Positions 8,739 through 17,381 of a stretch of DNA of 64,000 nt are shown here, in pieces. A model generated the notes under the pieces. The model saw nothing but the letters and a program-made list of their open reading frames with translations, was not told where the DNA came from and searched no databases. Every line of letters starts with the position of its first letter. Position 1 is the stretch's first letter. A program made the position numbers and the translations under genes. The stretch lies in the NCBI GenBank assembly GCA_964447155.1, contig CAYURM010000012.1:22560-86559 (forward strand). The letters are read 5' to 3'. The stretch comes from SMBSF63 sp034003545. Lineage in GTDB: Bacteria; Chloroflexota; Anaerolineae; Anaerolineales; Anaerolineaceae.

Positions 8739-8987
8739 ATGTTGAAAAAAATTTTACAGGAATTTGAAAACACACATACCTTGCTAAGCCTCAATCAACT
8801 CAGCCTGAAGCTGAACGTGGAACCTTCTGCCCTGCAAGGGATGCTGGAACACCTCGTTCAAATCGGCAAGCTGGAAAAAGAGATCAGCGGCGCGGACTGT
8901 GAAACCGTATGCAGCCAATGCACCCACACCGATTGCAGCCTGCTCAACGCCGCACCACCACAATATCGCTGGAAAATCAAACAATGA
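8739..8987 (+). CDS. feoC: FeoC-like winged-helix protein with four-Cys cluster motif
   Basis: 82 residues. The N-terminal 50 residues form a winged-helix-like fold (LSLNQLSLKLNVEPSALQGML), followed by CETVCSQCTHTDC. This is a CxxxCxxCxxxxC pattern like the [4Fe-4S]-binding loop of FeoC. FeoC is a small cytoplasmic regulator or stabiliser of FeoB and may sense iron or oxygen through its cluster. It begins 4 bases after the FeoB permease stop and overlaps the nitroreductase start by an ATGA. Confidence 0.8.
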   Translation: MLKKILQEFENTHTLLSLNQLSLKLNVEPSALQGMLEHLVQIGKLEKEISGADCETVCSQCTHTDCSLLNAAPPQYRWKIKQ

Positions 8988-9850
8988 TCGATCATTTTGA
9001 AGCCACACCCGAAAGCTACCGTACCCTCCTGGCCCGCACAAGCTGCCGCCGATTTTCTCCCTCCCCACTGGAGGAAGAAACCTTGCAATCCGTGCTGCAA
9101 GCCCTGAAATCTGTAACCCCCATTCAGGCAGACAGTCCGGTTGATTTCCTCACATTAAATGAACCGGAGAAAAGCCAGCTTGCCGCAGCTCAGGGCGCCT
9201 ACGGCCGCTTCATCGTATCTCCCCATCTGTTGATCCCCTACACCAAAAAATCTTCGAACTCCCTGATTGAACTTGGCTTTCAAAGCCAGCAGGCTGTCAT
9301 CAAACTCGAAGAACTCGACCTCGGCAGCTGCTATGTCGGCGCCCACAGCCGCGTGCGCAAATTGCAGCAGGAATTTGGCCTCCCGGACACCGCACACATC
9401 GCTGCGGTACTCATCTACGGTCAACCAGCAGAGTCCCAACGGCAAAAGAACCTCAACCAATCCTACCGTGCCCTGATCGGCAGCCGCAAGCGAAAACCTG
9501 TCGAGAGTCTCTTTATCGAACCAACTGCCCAAAGCATGCACCTTCCTGAACAATGGAAAGCTATCCTCGAAGCTGGACGCTGGGCACCGTCTGCCACCAA
9601 CGCCCAACCCTGGCGGCTGCTGCCCATTAACGGCGAATTCCAGCTTTTCACCAACCCGGCAGCTTACCCCATCGTGCTCACCGCCGGCAGCAAGCTCATG
9701 TATGCCCTTTATGATGCCGGTATCTTCATGGCAAATATTCACCTCGCTTCCCGGGCGTTTGGCGTCCCGGCCCACTGGTCAATGTATCACCAGACCCGCA
9801 TTCCCGACCAGAAAGCCCTCATCCCCGTCGCCCGATTATCTTTCGGTTAA
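8984..9850 (+). CDS. nitroreductase-family flavoprotein
   Basis: 288 residues from the ATG at 8984, which shares an ATGA with the feoC stop; a longer in-frame version starting at 8909 would run through feoC. Motifs: TSCRRFSPSPLEE at the N-terminus and WAPSATNAQPW around residues 200-210, a typical FMN-binding segment of nitroreductases. The sequence is about 100 residues longer than simple NfsB-type enzymes and appears to be a tandem, single-chain form of the fold. It probably reduces an acceptor with NAD(P)H through FMN. Tight coupling to the feo genes suggests a role in iron supply, for example ferric or flavin reduction; this is inference. Confidence 0.75.
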   Translation: MIDHFEATPESYRTLLARTSCRRFSPSPLEEETLQSVLQALKSVTPIQADSPVDFLTLNEPEKSQLAAAQGAYGRFIVSPHLLIPYTKKSSNSLIELGFQSQQAVIKLEELDLGSCYVGAHSRVRKLQQEFGLPDTAHIAAVLIYGQPAESQRQKNLNQSYRALIGSRKRKPVESLFIEPTAQSMHLPEQWKAILEAGRWAPSATNAQPWRLLPINGEFQLFTNPAAYPIVLTAGSKLMYALYDAGIFMANIHLASRAFGVPAHWSMYHQTRIPDQKALIPVARLSFG

Positions 9851-9895
9851 AAAGCAATACGAAACCCATTGACTTTTCTTGCATAGTGGCGCACA

Positions 9896-10067
9896 ATGTC
9901 CAATCGCGTGCTTGACGCCGTCCGCTTCGCCCATACCTTGCAAGCACATAGAAAACAAACAACTTCAACAGACCGCCCTGCACGGCAGCCTCAATCAATT
10001 TGCCAACAGCACGGATCTGCTTGAAAACCCTGAACTGTGCCGGAAAATCAAAACCCTGTTTGAGTAA
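9896..10067 (+). pseudogene. possible short frameshifted ORF (low confidence)
   Basis: In the gap after the nitroreductase, an ATG at 9896 opens MSNRVLDAVRFAHTLQAH. The next forward frame (from about 9950) then gives NKQLQQTALHGSLNQFA and continues to a stop at 10065-10067. Joined by removing one base near 9955 they would make a soluble protein of about 56 residues, which looks more protein-like than either frame alone. No ribosome site is obvious. It could equally be non-coding. Otherwise the gap 9851-10198 holds only the probable promoter of the next gene, including TATAAT at 10153-10158. Confidence 0.25.
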
Positions 10068-10198
10068 AAAACGTTCCATCGGGGGATGGACTTCCTCTTT
10101 GATTGTACGATTATTGGACACATAATCATCTTTTGTCATCCAAAACACGGGTTATAATACACTGTCAATATCTGAATACAAGCATTCTGAGAGGAAAT

Positions 10199-11095
10199 AT
10201 GAGCAATAATACAAATCATACAGAACCAGTTTCGAATTCAATCGACTCAGCACCGGCATCGCAGAGCAGCCCGGTTGTAGACTGGCTGATCAGATGGGCG
10301 AAAGGCGCTATGGTAGGCATTGGCGCAATCGTCCCGGGCTTTTCGGGTGGCGTACTTGCGGTAGTTTTTGGCATCTATGAACCCATGATTCGCTTTCTGG
10401 GAAACATGCGCGTCAAGTTCTGGAAAAATGTCCGCTACTTCCTGCCTGTGGGTATCGGCGGTGTGATTGGCGTGGTGGCCTTCTCCGCAGTTGTGGATTA
10501 TGCCTTCAGCTCCTACCCGGCCCAATTCACCTGGCTCTTCATCGGCTTCATTGCCGGCACCTTTCCTTCTTTGGTCAAGGTATCCGGAAAAGAAGGGCGT
10601 AAATCCTGGCATTGGCTGCTCCTGGCAGGAATGGTTATCCTTACCTTTTTCTACATGCGCTGGATGGAAACCATCCAGAACGTCACCATGGCACCCAATA
10701 TCTGGGGCTGGTTGTTAAGCGGCATATTGATGGGGTTGGGATTGGTCGTCCCCGGGATGAGCCCTTCCAATTTCCTGATCTACCTGGGGCTTTACCAGCC
10801 GATGGCGAGCGGCATCCGCCAGCTTGATCTGGGCGTCATCCTGCCCATCATGCTGGGCGTCGTCATCTGCATTTTCACCTTCGCCAAACTATTCTCGTGG
10901 CTGTTCAAGAAAGCCTATGCCTTGATGTATCATCTCATCCTCGGCATTGTGGTGGGCTCTACCGCAGCGATCATCCCCCGCGGCGTCAGCGGCTGGACCA
11001 TCGCAGTCTGTGCAGCGCTCTTCGCTTTTGGAGCAATTGCTTCCTATGCACTGTCCAAACTGGACGAAAAACACCCCCACGAATCATTATTCTAG
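10199..11095 (+). CDS. DUF368 membrane protein (polyprenyl-phosphate translocase family)
   Basis: 298 residues from the ATG at 10199, with GAGAGG 4 bases upstream; the frame is open further back without a start signal. It has about 9 hydrophobic segments. Two related signature loops show the internal duplication of the DUF368 fold: GAIVPGFSGGVLAVVFGIYE and GLVVPGMSPSNFLIYLGLY. Members of this family (PopT) recycle undecaprenyl phosphate across the membrane for cell-envelope glycan synthesis. That role would suit a genome making the surface glycan encoded later in the window. A TATAAT lies 41 bases upstream, with TTGTCA unusually close (14-base spacer). A strong bidirectional terminator follows. 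Confidence 0.85.
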   Translation: MSNNTNHTEPVSNSIDSAPASQSSPVVDWLIRWAKGAMVGIGAIVPGFSGGVLAVVFGIYEPMIRFLGNMRVKFWKNVRYFLPVGIGGVIGVVAFSAVVDYAFSSYPAQFTWLFIGFIAGTFPSLVKVSGKEGRKSWHWLLLAGMVILTFFYMRWMETIQNVTMAPNIWGWLLSGILMGLGLVVPGMSPSNFLIYLGLYQPMASGIRQLDLGVILPIMLGVVICIFTFAKLFSWLFKKAYALMYHLILGIVVGSTAAIIPRGVSGWTIAVCAALFAFGAIASYALSKLDEKHPHESLF

Positions 11096-11130
11096 TCCCC
11101 GTCAAACACATCTGATTTTTGGATGAAAAT

Positions 11131-11172
11131 AAAACCTTCGCCAGTTATATTGAAACGACTGGCGAAGGTTTT
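11131..11172. terminator. bidirectional rho-independent terminator
   Basis: Perfect 15-base arms at 11131-11145 and 11158-11172, with an A-run at the left end and a T-run at the right end. It separates the convergent DUF368 and livM genes and should stop transcription from both sides. Confidence 0.85.
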
Positions 11173-11209
11173 TTAGGAAATTACGGCAAAGGATAGCAGA
11201 ATATCTAAT

Positions 11210-12322
11210 TTACTCCTCCTTGGTATCCAGCATCTTCATCAGCCGCTTCCAGCCTGCTTTTACACCAGGCGCGTTCTGCCGCCAGGTGCCCACCAAACCA
11301 TTCGGCAGAAAAATCACGATCAAAATGAACAACAACCCGAATACCAGCGGCCAGCGCGGGCCAAACCAGGTATAAAAGAACTGTCCGACAATCTGCATCA
11401 AACCCGCTCCCAGAATTGGCCCTACCAGCGTACCAATCCCCCCCAGAATGGTCATAATCAAAGCGTTAACCGTGGTGGCCGCAGAAGTCATCCCCGGCGT
11501 AGCGCTCATATTCCAGATCGACCACAACCCGCCCGCCAGTCCGGCCACCATCGCGGATACACAAAAAGCATAGGTGCGATAAACTGCCGGATTAAAACCT
11601 ATCATCCGCACCCGGCTTTCATTCTCACGCAAAGCAATGAACACCCGCCCGGTCGGCGATTCAGTCACCCGCTTGACAAACAGATACATCACCACCAAAA
11701 AGCCCAGCGACACAAAATACATGGTCAGCCGGTGTTGGGTCGGATTCAACCATTCGGGCACCAGCACACCGTGCAGTCCCTCATCGGCTCCCGTCCATTC
11801 AACAAAATCAGTTGCCTTCGAAAGGATATGAAAGGCATTGCCAATCGCCAGAGTCAACATGGCAAAATACGCCCCTTTCAGGCGAATGGATGTCGCACTG
11901 AAGAGCAAGCCCAACAGGATCGATACAATCACCACCAAAACGACCGCCAGAATAAAAATCACCACCGAAGTGATATCCACCCCGCCGGGCAAAGTGACCA
12001 GGAATTTATCACTGATCTTCGGGCCGACATGGGTCAGGAACAAGGCCATCGCATACGCCCCGCCGCCAAAAAATGCCGCGTGTCCAAAAGTCAGGATGCC
12101 CGTATAGCCAATCAACAAGTCATAACTCATCGCATATACCGCCATAATAAAGAAAGCGATCAACTGACCCTGCCAGAACTTGGAGACTCCCCTGTCAACC
12201 GGTACACCGCTGATCAGACTAAAGACAAAAGGAAACAGAACAAACGCCAGAACAATCAGGGAACCTGCCAGGTTCTCCTTCAGCCAGCTTTGTTTTTCCG
12301 CAGTCTGTTGTGTGTTTTTCAT
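11210..12322 (-). CDS. livM: branched-chain amino acid-type ABC transporter permease LivM
   Basis: 370 residues with about 9-10 membrane helices. Typical LivM segments are present: YAMSYDLLIGYTGILTFGHA near the N-terminus, SPTGRVFIALRENESRVRMIGF as the cytoplasmic loop contacting the ATPase, and GGIGTLVGPILGAG near the C-terminus. With LivH it forms the inner-membrane channel of a HAAT-family importer. The family imports Leu/Ile/Val but also amides, urea and aromatic or short carboxylic acids, so the substrate is open. It lies 5 bases after livH and is the last gene of the long minus-strand operon. Confidence 0.9.
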   Translation of the reverse strand: MKNTQQTAEKQSWLKENLAGSLIVLAFVLFPFVFSLISGVPVDRGVSKFWQGQLIAFFIMAVYAMSYDLLIGYTGILTFGHAAFFGGGAYAMALFLTHVGPKISDKFLVTLPGGVDITSVVIFILAVVLVVIVSILLGLLFSATSIRLKGAYFAMLTLAIGNAFHILSKATDFVEWTGADEGLHGVLVPEWLNPTQHRLTMYFVSLGFLVVMYLFVKRVTESPTGRVFIALRENESRVRMIGFNPAVYRTYAFCVSAMVAGLAGGLWSIWNMSATPGMTSAATTVNALIMTILGGIGTLVGPILGAGLMQIVGQFFYTWFGPRWPLVFGLLFILIVIFLPNGLVGTWRQNAPGVKAGWKRLMKMLDTKEE

Positions 12323-12327
12323 CTGCG

Positions 12328-13824
12328 TTACTCCTTCTTCCCAAACAAGCCGGATGGTTTTACAAGCAAAACAATCACCATGATGATCACCGTTGAAGCC
12401 TCTGCAACCGCCGGAGAAAGCGATAATTTGAGCGCGAAATAATCACCAAACGCGCGCGCCATGCCCAGCAAAAGCGCACCAATGAATGCGCCCACATAGC
12501 TGCCCATCCCGCCAATCACCACCGTGATAAACCCCTGCATTTGAAAGGCATCCCCCATTTCCGGCTTCACCGGAATAAACGGCGCAGCGCCAATCCCGCC
12601 TAATGCCGCCATTGCCGTTCCCAGGGCAAATACCAGCAGAAAAACCCGCTGTACATTAATACCCAAGGCTTCCACCATCTCACGATCCTGCACACCGGCG
12701 CGAATAATCATTCCAATCCGCGTGCGCTGCATCAACAGGATCAACCCAATAAACATGATCACCCCCAAAAAGATGATGAAAATGCGATAACTGGGAAAAG
12801 TAACCCCCATAATGTCCACCGTCGTATTATTCCCGCTGAACCACGCCAGCAAATTTGGCGCTTTTCCCGGCTGAGAAAAAGCCGGCGGCCGGCTCATTTG
12901 ATAGGCCAACGGGTCCCACAACAGCTGCACAACCTCACGGATCACAAACGACAATCCCAGCGTCATCAACACAATAAAGAAAGGCCGTACATACAATGTG
13001 CGCACCAGCACGCGCTCCACTGCCACACCCAGCCCAAAGCCCGACAAAGTGCCTACCACCAAAGACAATAAAAAGCGCAGGTTTCCATTCATTAACAAGA
13101 CCGCCACCGGCCCAGATTCGCGTACCAGCACCAGCACGATGGTCAAGACAAGCAATAACCCAAAGCCAATCCATCCCTTCCGAACAGCAGACTTGTCCAC
13201 CGAATGGGTTTTATCCCCGGGGCGGGCAGACGCCAGCGCAATCAGGCCGCCTGCAAGCATCAACAGAAGCGGGCGGAACCAGAATAACCCCAGCGGTTCC
13301 TGAGCAGAGATTTCCGCCAGCGGATCCGTGGCAGATACGGCAATAGAAACCATCGCCGTATCCGCCAGACCGAGAAAGTCCACGCCGCGCACCGCAATGA
13401 AGCTCAACACCACTGCCACGACATTCAGCAAGCGGGGCAGCTGCTTCTGCCTCTCCTCCGAAAGTTTCCACCGGACAACCAGCGGTTGCAATACCAGGAG
13501 CAGCGACATTCCCGTAATGAACGCCGCAATCAGCGGCACAATCCCGAACAAAAAAGTAGGATTGGTGTAAAACTGCCACCCCATGTACGCCCCCAGCATA
13601 AACATGGAACCGTGTGCGAAATTCAGCACATCCATCAAACCAAAGATGAGTGTCAACCCGGCCGCCACCATGAAAAACAGGGAGCCTAAGGTCAAACCCG
13701 AAAGCGCCGTGCGCACGAAAGACTGTGTGCCCATTCCCGTCAACCCAAGGATCGTCAGCACAATTACCATTACGGTCAAAATGATCAACATGCGGTTATC
13801 CCGCCAGAGTTCCTTAAGCCTCAT
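12328..13824 (-). CDS. livH: LivH-type permease with a large internal insertion
   Basis: 498 residues against about 290-310 for normal LivH. The N-terminal part (LTLIFGLMDVLNFAHGSMFM, residues 58-77) and the C-terminal part (ERVLVRTLYVRP, MQRTRIGMIIRAGVQDREM, GGMGSYVGAFIGALLLG) match the family. Between about residues 90 and 248 there is extra sequence with about four hydrophobic segments and charged loops (WKLSEERQKQLPR; ARPGDKTHSVDKSAVRKGW). The frame is continuous, so this is an insertion and not a fusion error. It pairs with LivM. Its start overlaps the livF stop by 4 bases. Confidence 0.85.
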   Translation of the reverse strand: MRLKELWRDNRMLIILTVMVIVLTILGLTGMGTQSFVRTALSGLTLGSLFFMVAAGLTLIFGLMDVLNFAHGSMFMLGAYMGWQFYTNPTFLFGIVPLIAAFITGMSLLLVLQPLVVRWKLSEERQKQLPRLLNVVAVVLSFIAVRGVDFLGLADTAMVSIAVSATDPLAEISAQEPLGLFWFRPLLLMLAGGLIALASARPGDKTHSVDKSAVRKGWIGFGLLLVLTIVLVLVRESGPVAVLLMNGNLRFLLSLVVGTLSGFGLGVAVERVLVRTLYVRPFFIVLMTLGLSFVIREVVQLLWDPLAYQMSRPPAFSQPGKAPNLLAWFSGNNTTVDIMGVTFPSYRIFIIFLGVIMFIGLILLMQRTRIGMIIRAGVQDREMVEALGINVQRVFLLVFALGTAMAALGGIGAAPFIPVKPEMGDAFQMQGFITVVIGGMGSYVGAFIGALLLGMARAFGDYFALKLSLSPAVAEASTVIIMVIVLLVKPSGLFGKKE

Positions 13825-14549
13825 TTCTTGCCTCCTGTGGAACCCATTGATGTCCCTAAATACTGATAGATCAATTCTTCATCGCCTACCAGGTCTTTCA
13901 TTAATCCTTCATGCACCGACTTGCCATCATCAATAATATAGAAATATTTCGCTAATTGGCTCGCCATCAGAAAATTCTGTTCAACCAGCAAAACCGTAGA
14001 AGTGGCACTTAATATACGAATCGCCTCCATCATCTCTTGAATCAGAATCGGGGCCAGCCCTTCGCTGGGTTCATCAATTAATAGCAATTTGTTGTCCGGC
14101 ACCAGCGCACGTGCTACAGCCAGCATCTGCTGCTGCCCGCCCGAAAGATGGTTGCCGGGTAATTTGTATAACCGTTTCAAGTCAGGGAACAAGGAAAAGA
14201 TGAAATCTGCTTTACTTTCCAGATCACCTTTTTTTCGTTCGGCAATTTTCAGATTTTCGCCTACCGACAGATCACGGAACACCGCGCGATGTTCGGGCAC
14301 ATACCCAATTCCCATACTCGCAATGTCGTAAGCCCGCTTTCCCTGAATTTCCTTCCCCTGATACACTACTGTCCCCTCTCGGGGCGGGGTAAGCCCAAGG
14401 ATGGACTTCAAGGTTGTCGTTTTTCCCGCACCGTTGCGCCCCAGAAGAACAGTGATCGTCCCCGGCTGCACAGCAATCGAAACACCTTCAAGAATATGAA
14501 ATTGCCCAATAAAGGTGTGAATATTTTTTACCTCAAGGGTGTTTTCCAC
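13821..14549 (-). CDS. livF: ABC transporter ATPase LivF
   Basis: 242 residues. Walker A LGRNGAGKTT, ABC signature LSGGQQQMLAVARAL, Walker B LLLIDEPSEGLAP and a switch region ending LLVEQN are all intact. The wording of the signature and the SEGLAP D-loop identify LivF rather than LivG. It powers import through LivHM. Its ATG shares 4 bases with livH, and it starts one base after livG ends. Confidence 0.93.
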   Translation of the reverse strand: MENTLEVKNIHTFIGQFHILEGVSIAVQPGTITVLLGRNGAGKTTTLKSILGLTPPREGTVVYQGKEIQGKRAYDIASMGIGYVPEHRAVFRDLSVGENLKIAERKKGDLESKADFIFSLFPDLKRLYKLPGNHLSGGQQQMLAVARALVPDNKLLLIDEPSEGLAPILIQEMMEAIRILSATSTVLLVEQNFLMASQLAKYFYIIDDGKSVHEGLMKDLVGDEELIYQYLGTSMGSTGGKK

Positions 14550-14550
14550 A

Positions 14551-15348
14551 CTAACCCTCCTGCAGCGACATCAAGTCGCCGTAAAGATCACCCAGGTATG
14601 CTTTCTGCACAATCTGGTTGCCTGCAATCTCACGTGGATCACCCTCTGCCAGTACCTGTCCCTGGTTCATCACAGTGATCTTGTCAGAAATGCGCATGAC
14701 CATATCCATACGGTGCTCAACCAATACAATCGTCTTATCCCCCAAATCCATGATCGAACGAACGATTTCCAATAATACCGGCACCTGATCTGAAGACATG
14801 CCGGCCGTGGGTTCATCCAGCAGCAGCACTTCAGGGTCGCTTGCCAGCATAATGCCTAATTCCAGTTTGCGCTTGTCGCCATGGGGCAGGTTTTTAGCAA
14901 GCACAGTCTCACGCCCCTGCAAGCCCACCTGCGAGATAACAGCATGCGTTTTATCAAGGTAAGCCTGCATGTTTGCCGCACGGTGCAATAATTTATAATT
15001 CTCTTTGCCCATTGCCTGAGCGGCCAGGCGGATATTTTCAATCACATCCAGATTGGGAAAAATATTGGTGATCTGGAAAGACCTGCCCATCCCCAAAAGT
15101 GCAATGCGATGCGGCGCTGTGTTGGTAATATCCTGTTCTTTGAAAAAAACTTTGCCGCTGGTAGGAGGCATTACCCCACTCAACAGATTAAACAACGTCG
15201 TCTTCCCTGCCCCATTCGGTCCTATGATCGAATGCAGAGTCTTTGCCTGCACTTGAATGCTGGCATCGTCCACCGCCACCAGGCCGCCGAATGCTTTTCG
15301 CAGGTTTTTTGCTTCGAGAATAATTCCCTGTTCCGAATTCATGGGCAA
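14551..15348 (-). CDS. livG: ABC transporter ATPase LivG
   Basis: 265 residues. Walker A is IIGPNGAGKTTLFNLLSG, and the LivG-type signature LPHGDKRKLELGIML is followed by LLLDEPTAGMS and the H-loop VEHRMDMVM. It is the second ATPase of the Liv importer. A strong hairpin (15386-15421) separates it from the binding-protein gene upstream. This is a common way to make more binding protein than membrane components from one transcript. Confidence 0.93.
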   Translation of the reverse strand: MPMNSEQGIILEAKNLRKAFGGLVAVDDASIQVQAKTLHSIIGPNGAGKTTLFNLLSGVMPPTSGKVFFKEQDITNTAPHRIALLGMGRSFQITNIFPNLDVIENIRLAAQAMGKENYKLLHRAANMQAYLDKTHAVISQVGLQGRETVLAKNLPHGDKRKLELGIMLASDPEVLLLDEPTAGMSSDQVPVLLEIVRSIMDLGDKTIVLVEHRMDMVMRISDKITVMNQGQVLAEGDPREIAGNQIVQKAYLGDLYGDLMSLQEG

Positions 15349-15385
15349 AAACCTCTCTACGAATAATTTTGAATTAAATACGATG

Positions 15386-15421
15386 TGCAGGGACAGACCC
15401 GTTTAGCGGTCTGCCCCTGCA
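15386..15421 (-). terminator. hairpin between livK and livG (attenuator or mRNA stabiliser)
   Basis: 14-base arms at 15386-15399 and 15408-15421 with one mismatch, located 19 bases after the livK stop. On the minus strand it is followed only by a mixed AT-rich stretch, so it probably gives partial termination or 3' protection of livK mRNA. The core sequence resembles the hairpin at 37052-37076, hinting at a shared repeat family. Confidence 0.65.
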
Positions 15422-15439
15422 AAAAACGATATCCAGGAA

Positions 15440-16813
15440 CTAGGGGGTTGGCAAATCGCCGCAGCGATCCGCATACTCCCCAACCAGCGTGCAAGGCACG
15501 CCCAGCTCGTCGTAGGCACTGACGTACACGGTCTCGAAGAATTCATATTCGTTGATGCCGTCACCATCTACATCGGGGGTCAGGTTGACCAGACGCAGAA
15601 TGTTCATCGGCTGTTCGCAAACGTGATCTTCAGGGCGAATGTAGTAGGTGCCCTTCGGGCCGTCAAATTTCAGGCCTTCCAATGCGGGGATCATCTTGTC
15701 AGCTGCTGCGTCACCGCCAGTGGTTTCCAACGCGCTGGCAAGTGCCAGCGCAGAAGCCATACCGCCAGCAGTAAACAGATCAGGATACTCGCCATATTCT
15801 TCCAGGTGGCGCTCCACCAGCCAGTCGTTCACTTCATTTTCAGGCACGGTGTAATGGTAAACGTTCAAACCAATTTGACCCATTGCAGCGCCGTAAACAG
15901 CCGCGAAAGAAGCGTTATCGCCATAGCCGGTACCCACTGTCATTTGTTCCAAAGCGCCCAGGTCATTCAAGGCCTGGAAGAGAGTCACATAGCCGGTGCC
16001 TGCCCAGGTCAGGAACAGGTTTTCAGCGCCTGAGTCCATCGCCTGCTGGATATAGGGAGTGAAATCGGTGGTGTCGAAAGGCGCGTAAATGTCAGCAACC
16101 ACTTCACCGCCAAATTTCTCAACAGAATACTTCAAAGCGGCGCCGCTGCCCTGACCAAAAGCATTGTCGATCCCGATATGTGCAAATGTCGGGCCAACAT
16201 TCTCAACCAGATACTTTGCGATCACAAGTGTATCGTCATAGTTCGTGCGCGCGGTGCGGAACACGTATGGATTAAAATATTCGCCGGTGGTGAAAGCAGA
16301 AGCAGCCGGATCAACCATCAGGATAATCTCGTTTTCTTTGGCAACTGTGGTCAATGCCGCTGCAACAGCCGAGGAAACGGGGCCCTGGATCAATTCAACG
16401 CCTTCTTTTTCAATCAGTTCCAACGCCAGTTGAACACCCTTTTCAGGGTTGCCTTCGGTATCACGGCCAATCACCTCAACCGGGCGGCCAGCAATCACCC
16501 AGCGGCCTTCTTCATCCTGCTTGCCGCCAGAGGCATATTCCAGGCCCAGTTCAAAACCGCGTACCTGCTGTTCACCATACAAGGCCATCGCACCCGAAAG
16601 CATACCCAGTTGACCGATCTTCAATACTTCACCCATCGGCTCTTCTTCGGTTACAGGTGCTTCCTCAGCAACAGGTTCTTCAACCACCGGTTCTTCAACA
16701 GCCACAGGCTCTTCAACCACAGGTTCTTCAGGGGCAGGCGCAGCAGTAACACATGCGCTCAACACCAAAGAAAGCACAAGCAAAATCGCAAAAATCGAAT
16801 AACTCTTCTTCAT
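15440..16813 (-). CDS. livK: periplasmic-type substrate-binding lipoprotein of the Liv transporter
   Basis: 457 residues from the ATG at 16813 (GGAG 9 bases upstream); a longer in-frame start at 16855 would hide the signal peptide. MKKSYSIFAILLVLSLVLSAC is a lipoprotein signal with lipobox Cys. A low-complexity linker of repeated VEEPV/EEP units (about residues 25-60) tethers the domain to the membrane. The rest is a type I two-lobed binding fold (ANF/LivK; IGQLGMLSGAMALYGEQQ, GRDTEGNPEKGVQLA). It selects the substrate for LivHMGF. The ligand could be a branched-chain amino acid or another small amide or carboxylate. It lies first among the transporter genes and after the MaoC gene. Confidence 0.92.
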   Translation of the reverse strand: MKKSYSIFAILLVLSLVLSACVTAAPAPEEPVVEEPVAVEEPVVEEPVAEEAPVTEEEPMGEVLKIGQLGMLSGAMALYGEQQVRGFELGLEYASGGKQDEEGRWVIAGRPVEVIGRDTEGNPEKGVQLALELIEKEGVELIQGPVSSAVAAALTTVAKENEIILMVDPAASAFTTGEYFNPYVFRTARTNYDDTLVIAKYLVENVGPTFAHIGIDNAFGQGSGAALKYSVEKFGGEVVADIYAPFDTTDFTPYIQQAMDSGAENLFLTWAGTGYVTLFQALNDLGALEQMTVGTGYGDNASFAAVYGAAMGQIGLNVYHYTVPENEVNDWLVERHLEEYGEYPDLFTAGGMASALALASALETTGGDAAADKMIPALEGLKFDGPKGTYYIRPEDHVCEQPMNILRLVNLTPDVDGDGINEYEFFETVYVSAYDELGVPCTLVGEYADRCGDLPTP

Positions 16814-16955
16814 TTGGACATACTCCTTTATGTTTTTTACCTTTGATGGTAACAACTACCATCACCGATCAAGACGGATCATCTATTCTGAATATACTCG
16901 CTGCCGATACACCTCCTCTCAAAACGGGTGGATTTCAGTATGTGTGAATCACCTG

Positions 16956-17381
16956 TTACGATGAGATTTTCTCCAATACCATCAAAACCGCTTCGCCGGT
17001 CAATAACTGTTTATTCGCCTGGTTATAGCAGTCGGTTCGCAGACACACGATACGTTTCTCAGTCTCCACAGAAACCACTTCCACCGAAGCCGTCACCGTA
17101 TCGCCAATGAAAATTGGCGCCAAAAATTCAAACTGCTGACGCAGAAAAACAAATGCCGGCCCAGGTAATTGATTGCCCAAAACAGCCGAAACCAGACCTC
17201 CTGCCAGCATGGGCGATGCCGTCCGTGTACCCATCCGGGTCTTGCTGGCATACTCTTCGTTAACATGCAGCGGGCTGAAATCACCAACCACCCCCGCATA
17301 CAACACCACATCCGCTTCAGTGATTGTCTTCGACAGCTTTGCACGCTGCCCCACCTGGATGGCAGGCATTGGCGTAACCAT
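16956..17381 (-). CDS. MaoC/PhaJ-like hot-dog (R)-enoyl-CoA hydratase
   Basis: 141 residues, single hot-dog fold. The hydratase motif YAGVVGDFSPLHVNEEYA carries Asp34 and His39, the catalytic pair of (R)-specific enoyl-CoA hydratases. It should add water to a trans-2-enoyl-CoA or dehydrate a 3-hydroxyacyl-CoA. The ATG overlaps the stop of the preceding hydrolase by one base (TAATG). Being next to a DUF35 protein and an SCP2-type thiolase, it also recalls the ChsH1-ChsH2-Ltp2 hydratase/aldolase set of steroid degraders; that parallel is inference. Confidence 0.85.
   Translation of the reverse strand: MVTPMPAIQVGQRAKLSKTITEADVVLYAGVVGDFSPLHVNEEYASKTRMGTRTASPMLAGGLVSAVLGNQLPGPAFVFLRQQFEFLAPIFIGDTVTASVEVVSVETEKRIVCLRTDCYNQANKQLLTGEAVLMVLEKISS

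Noticed and set aside
16814..16855. Upstream start (16855) of the Liv binding protein
   Set aside because: It would place 14 extra residues before the lipoprotein signal; the ATG at 16813 has AAAGGAG at good spacing.
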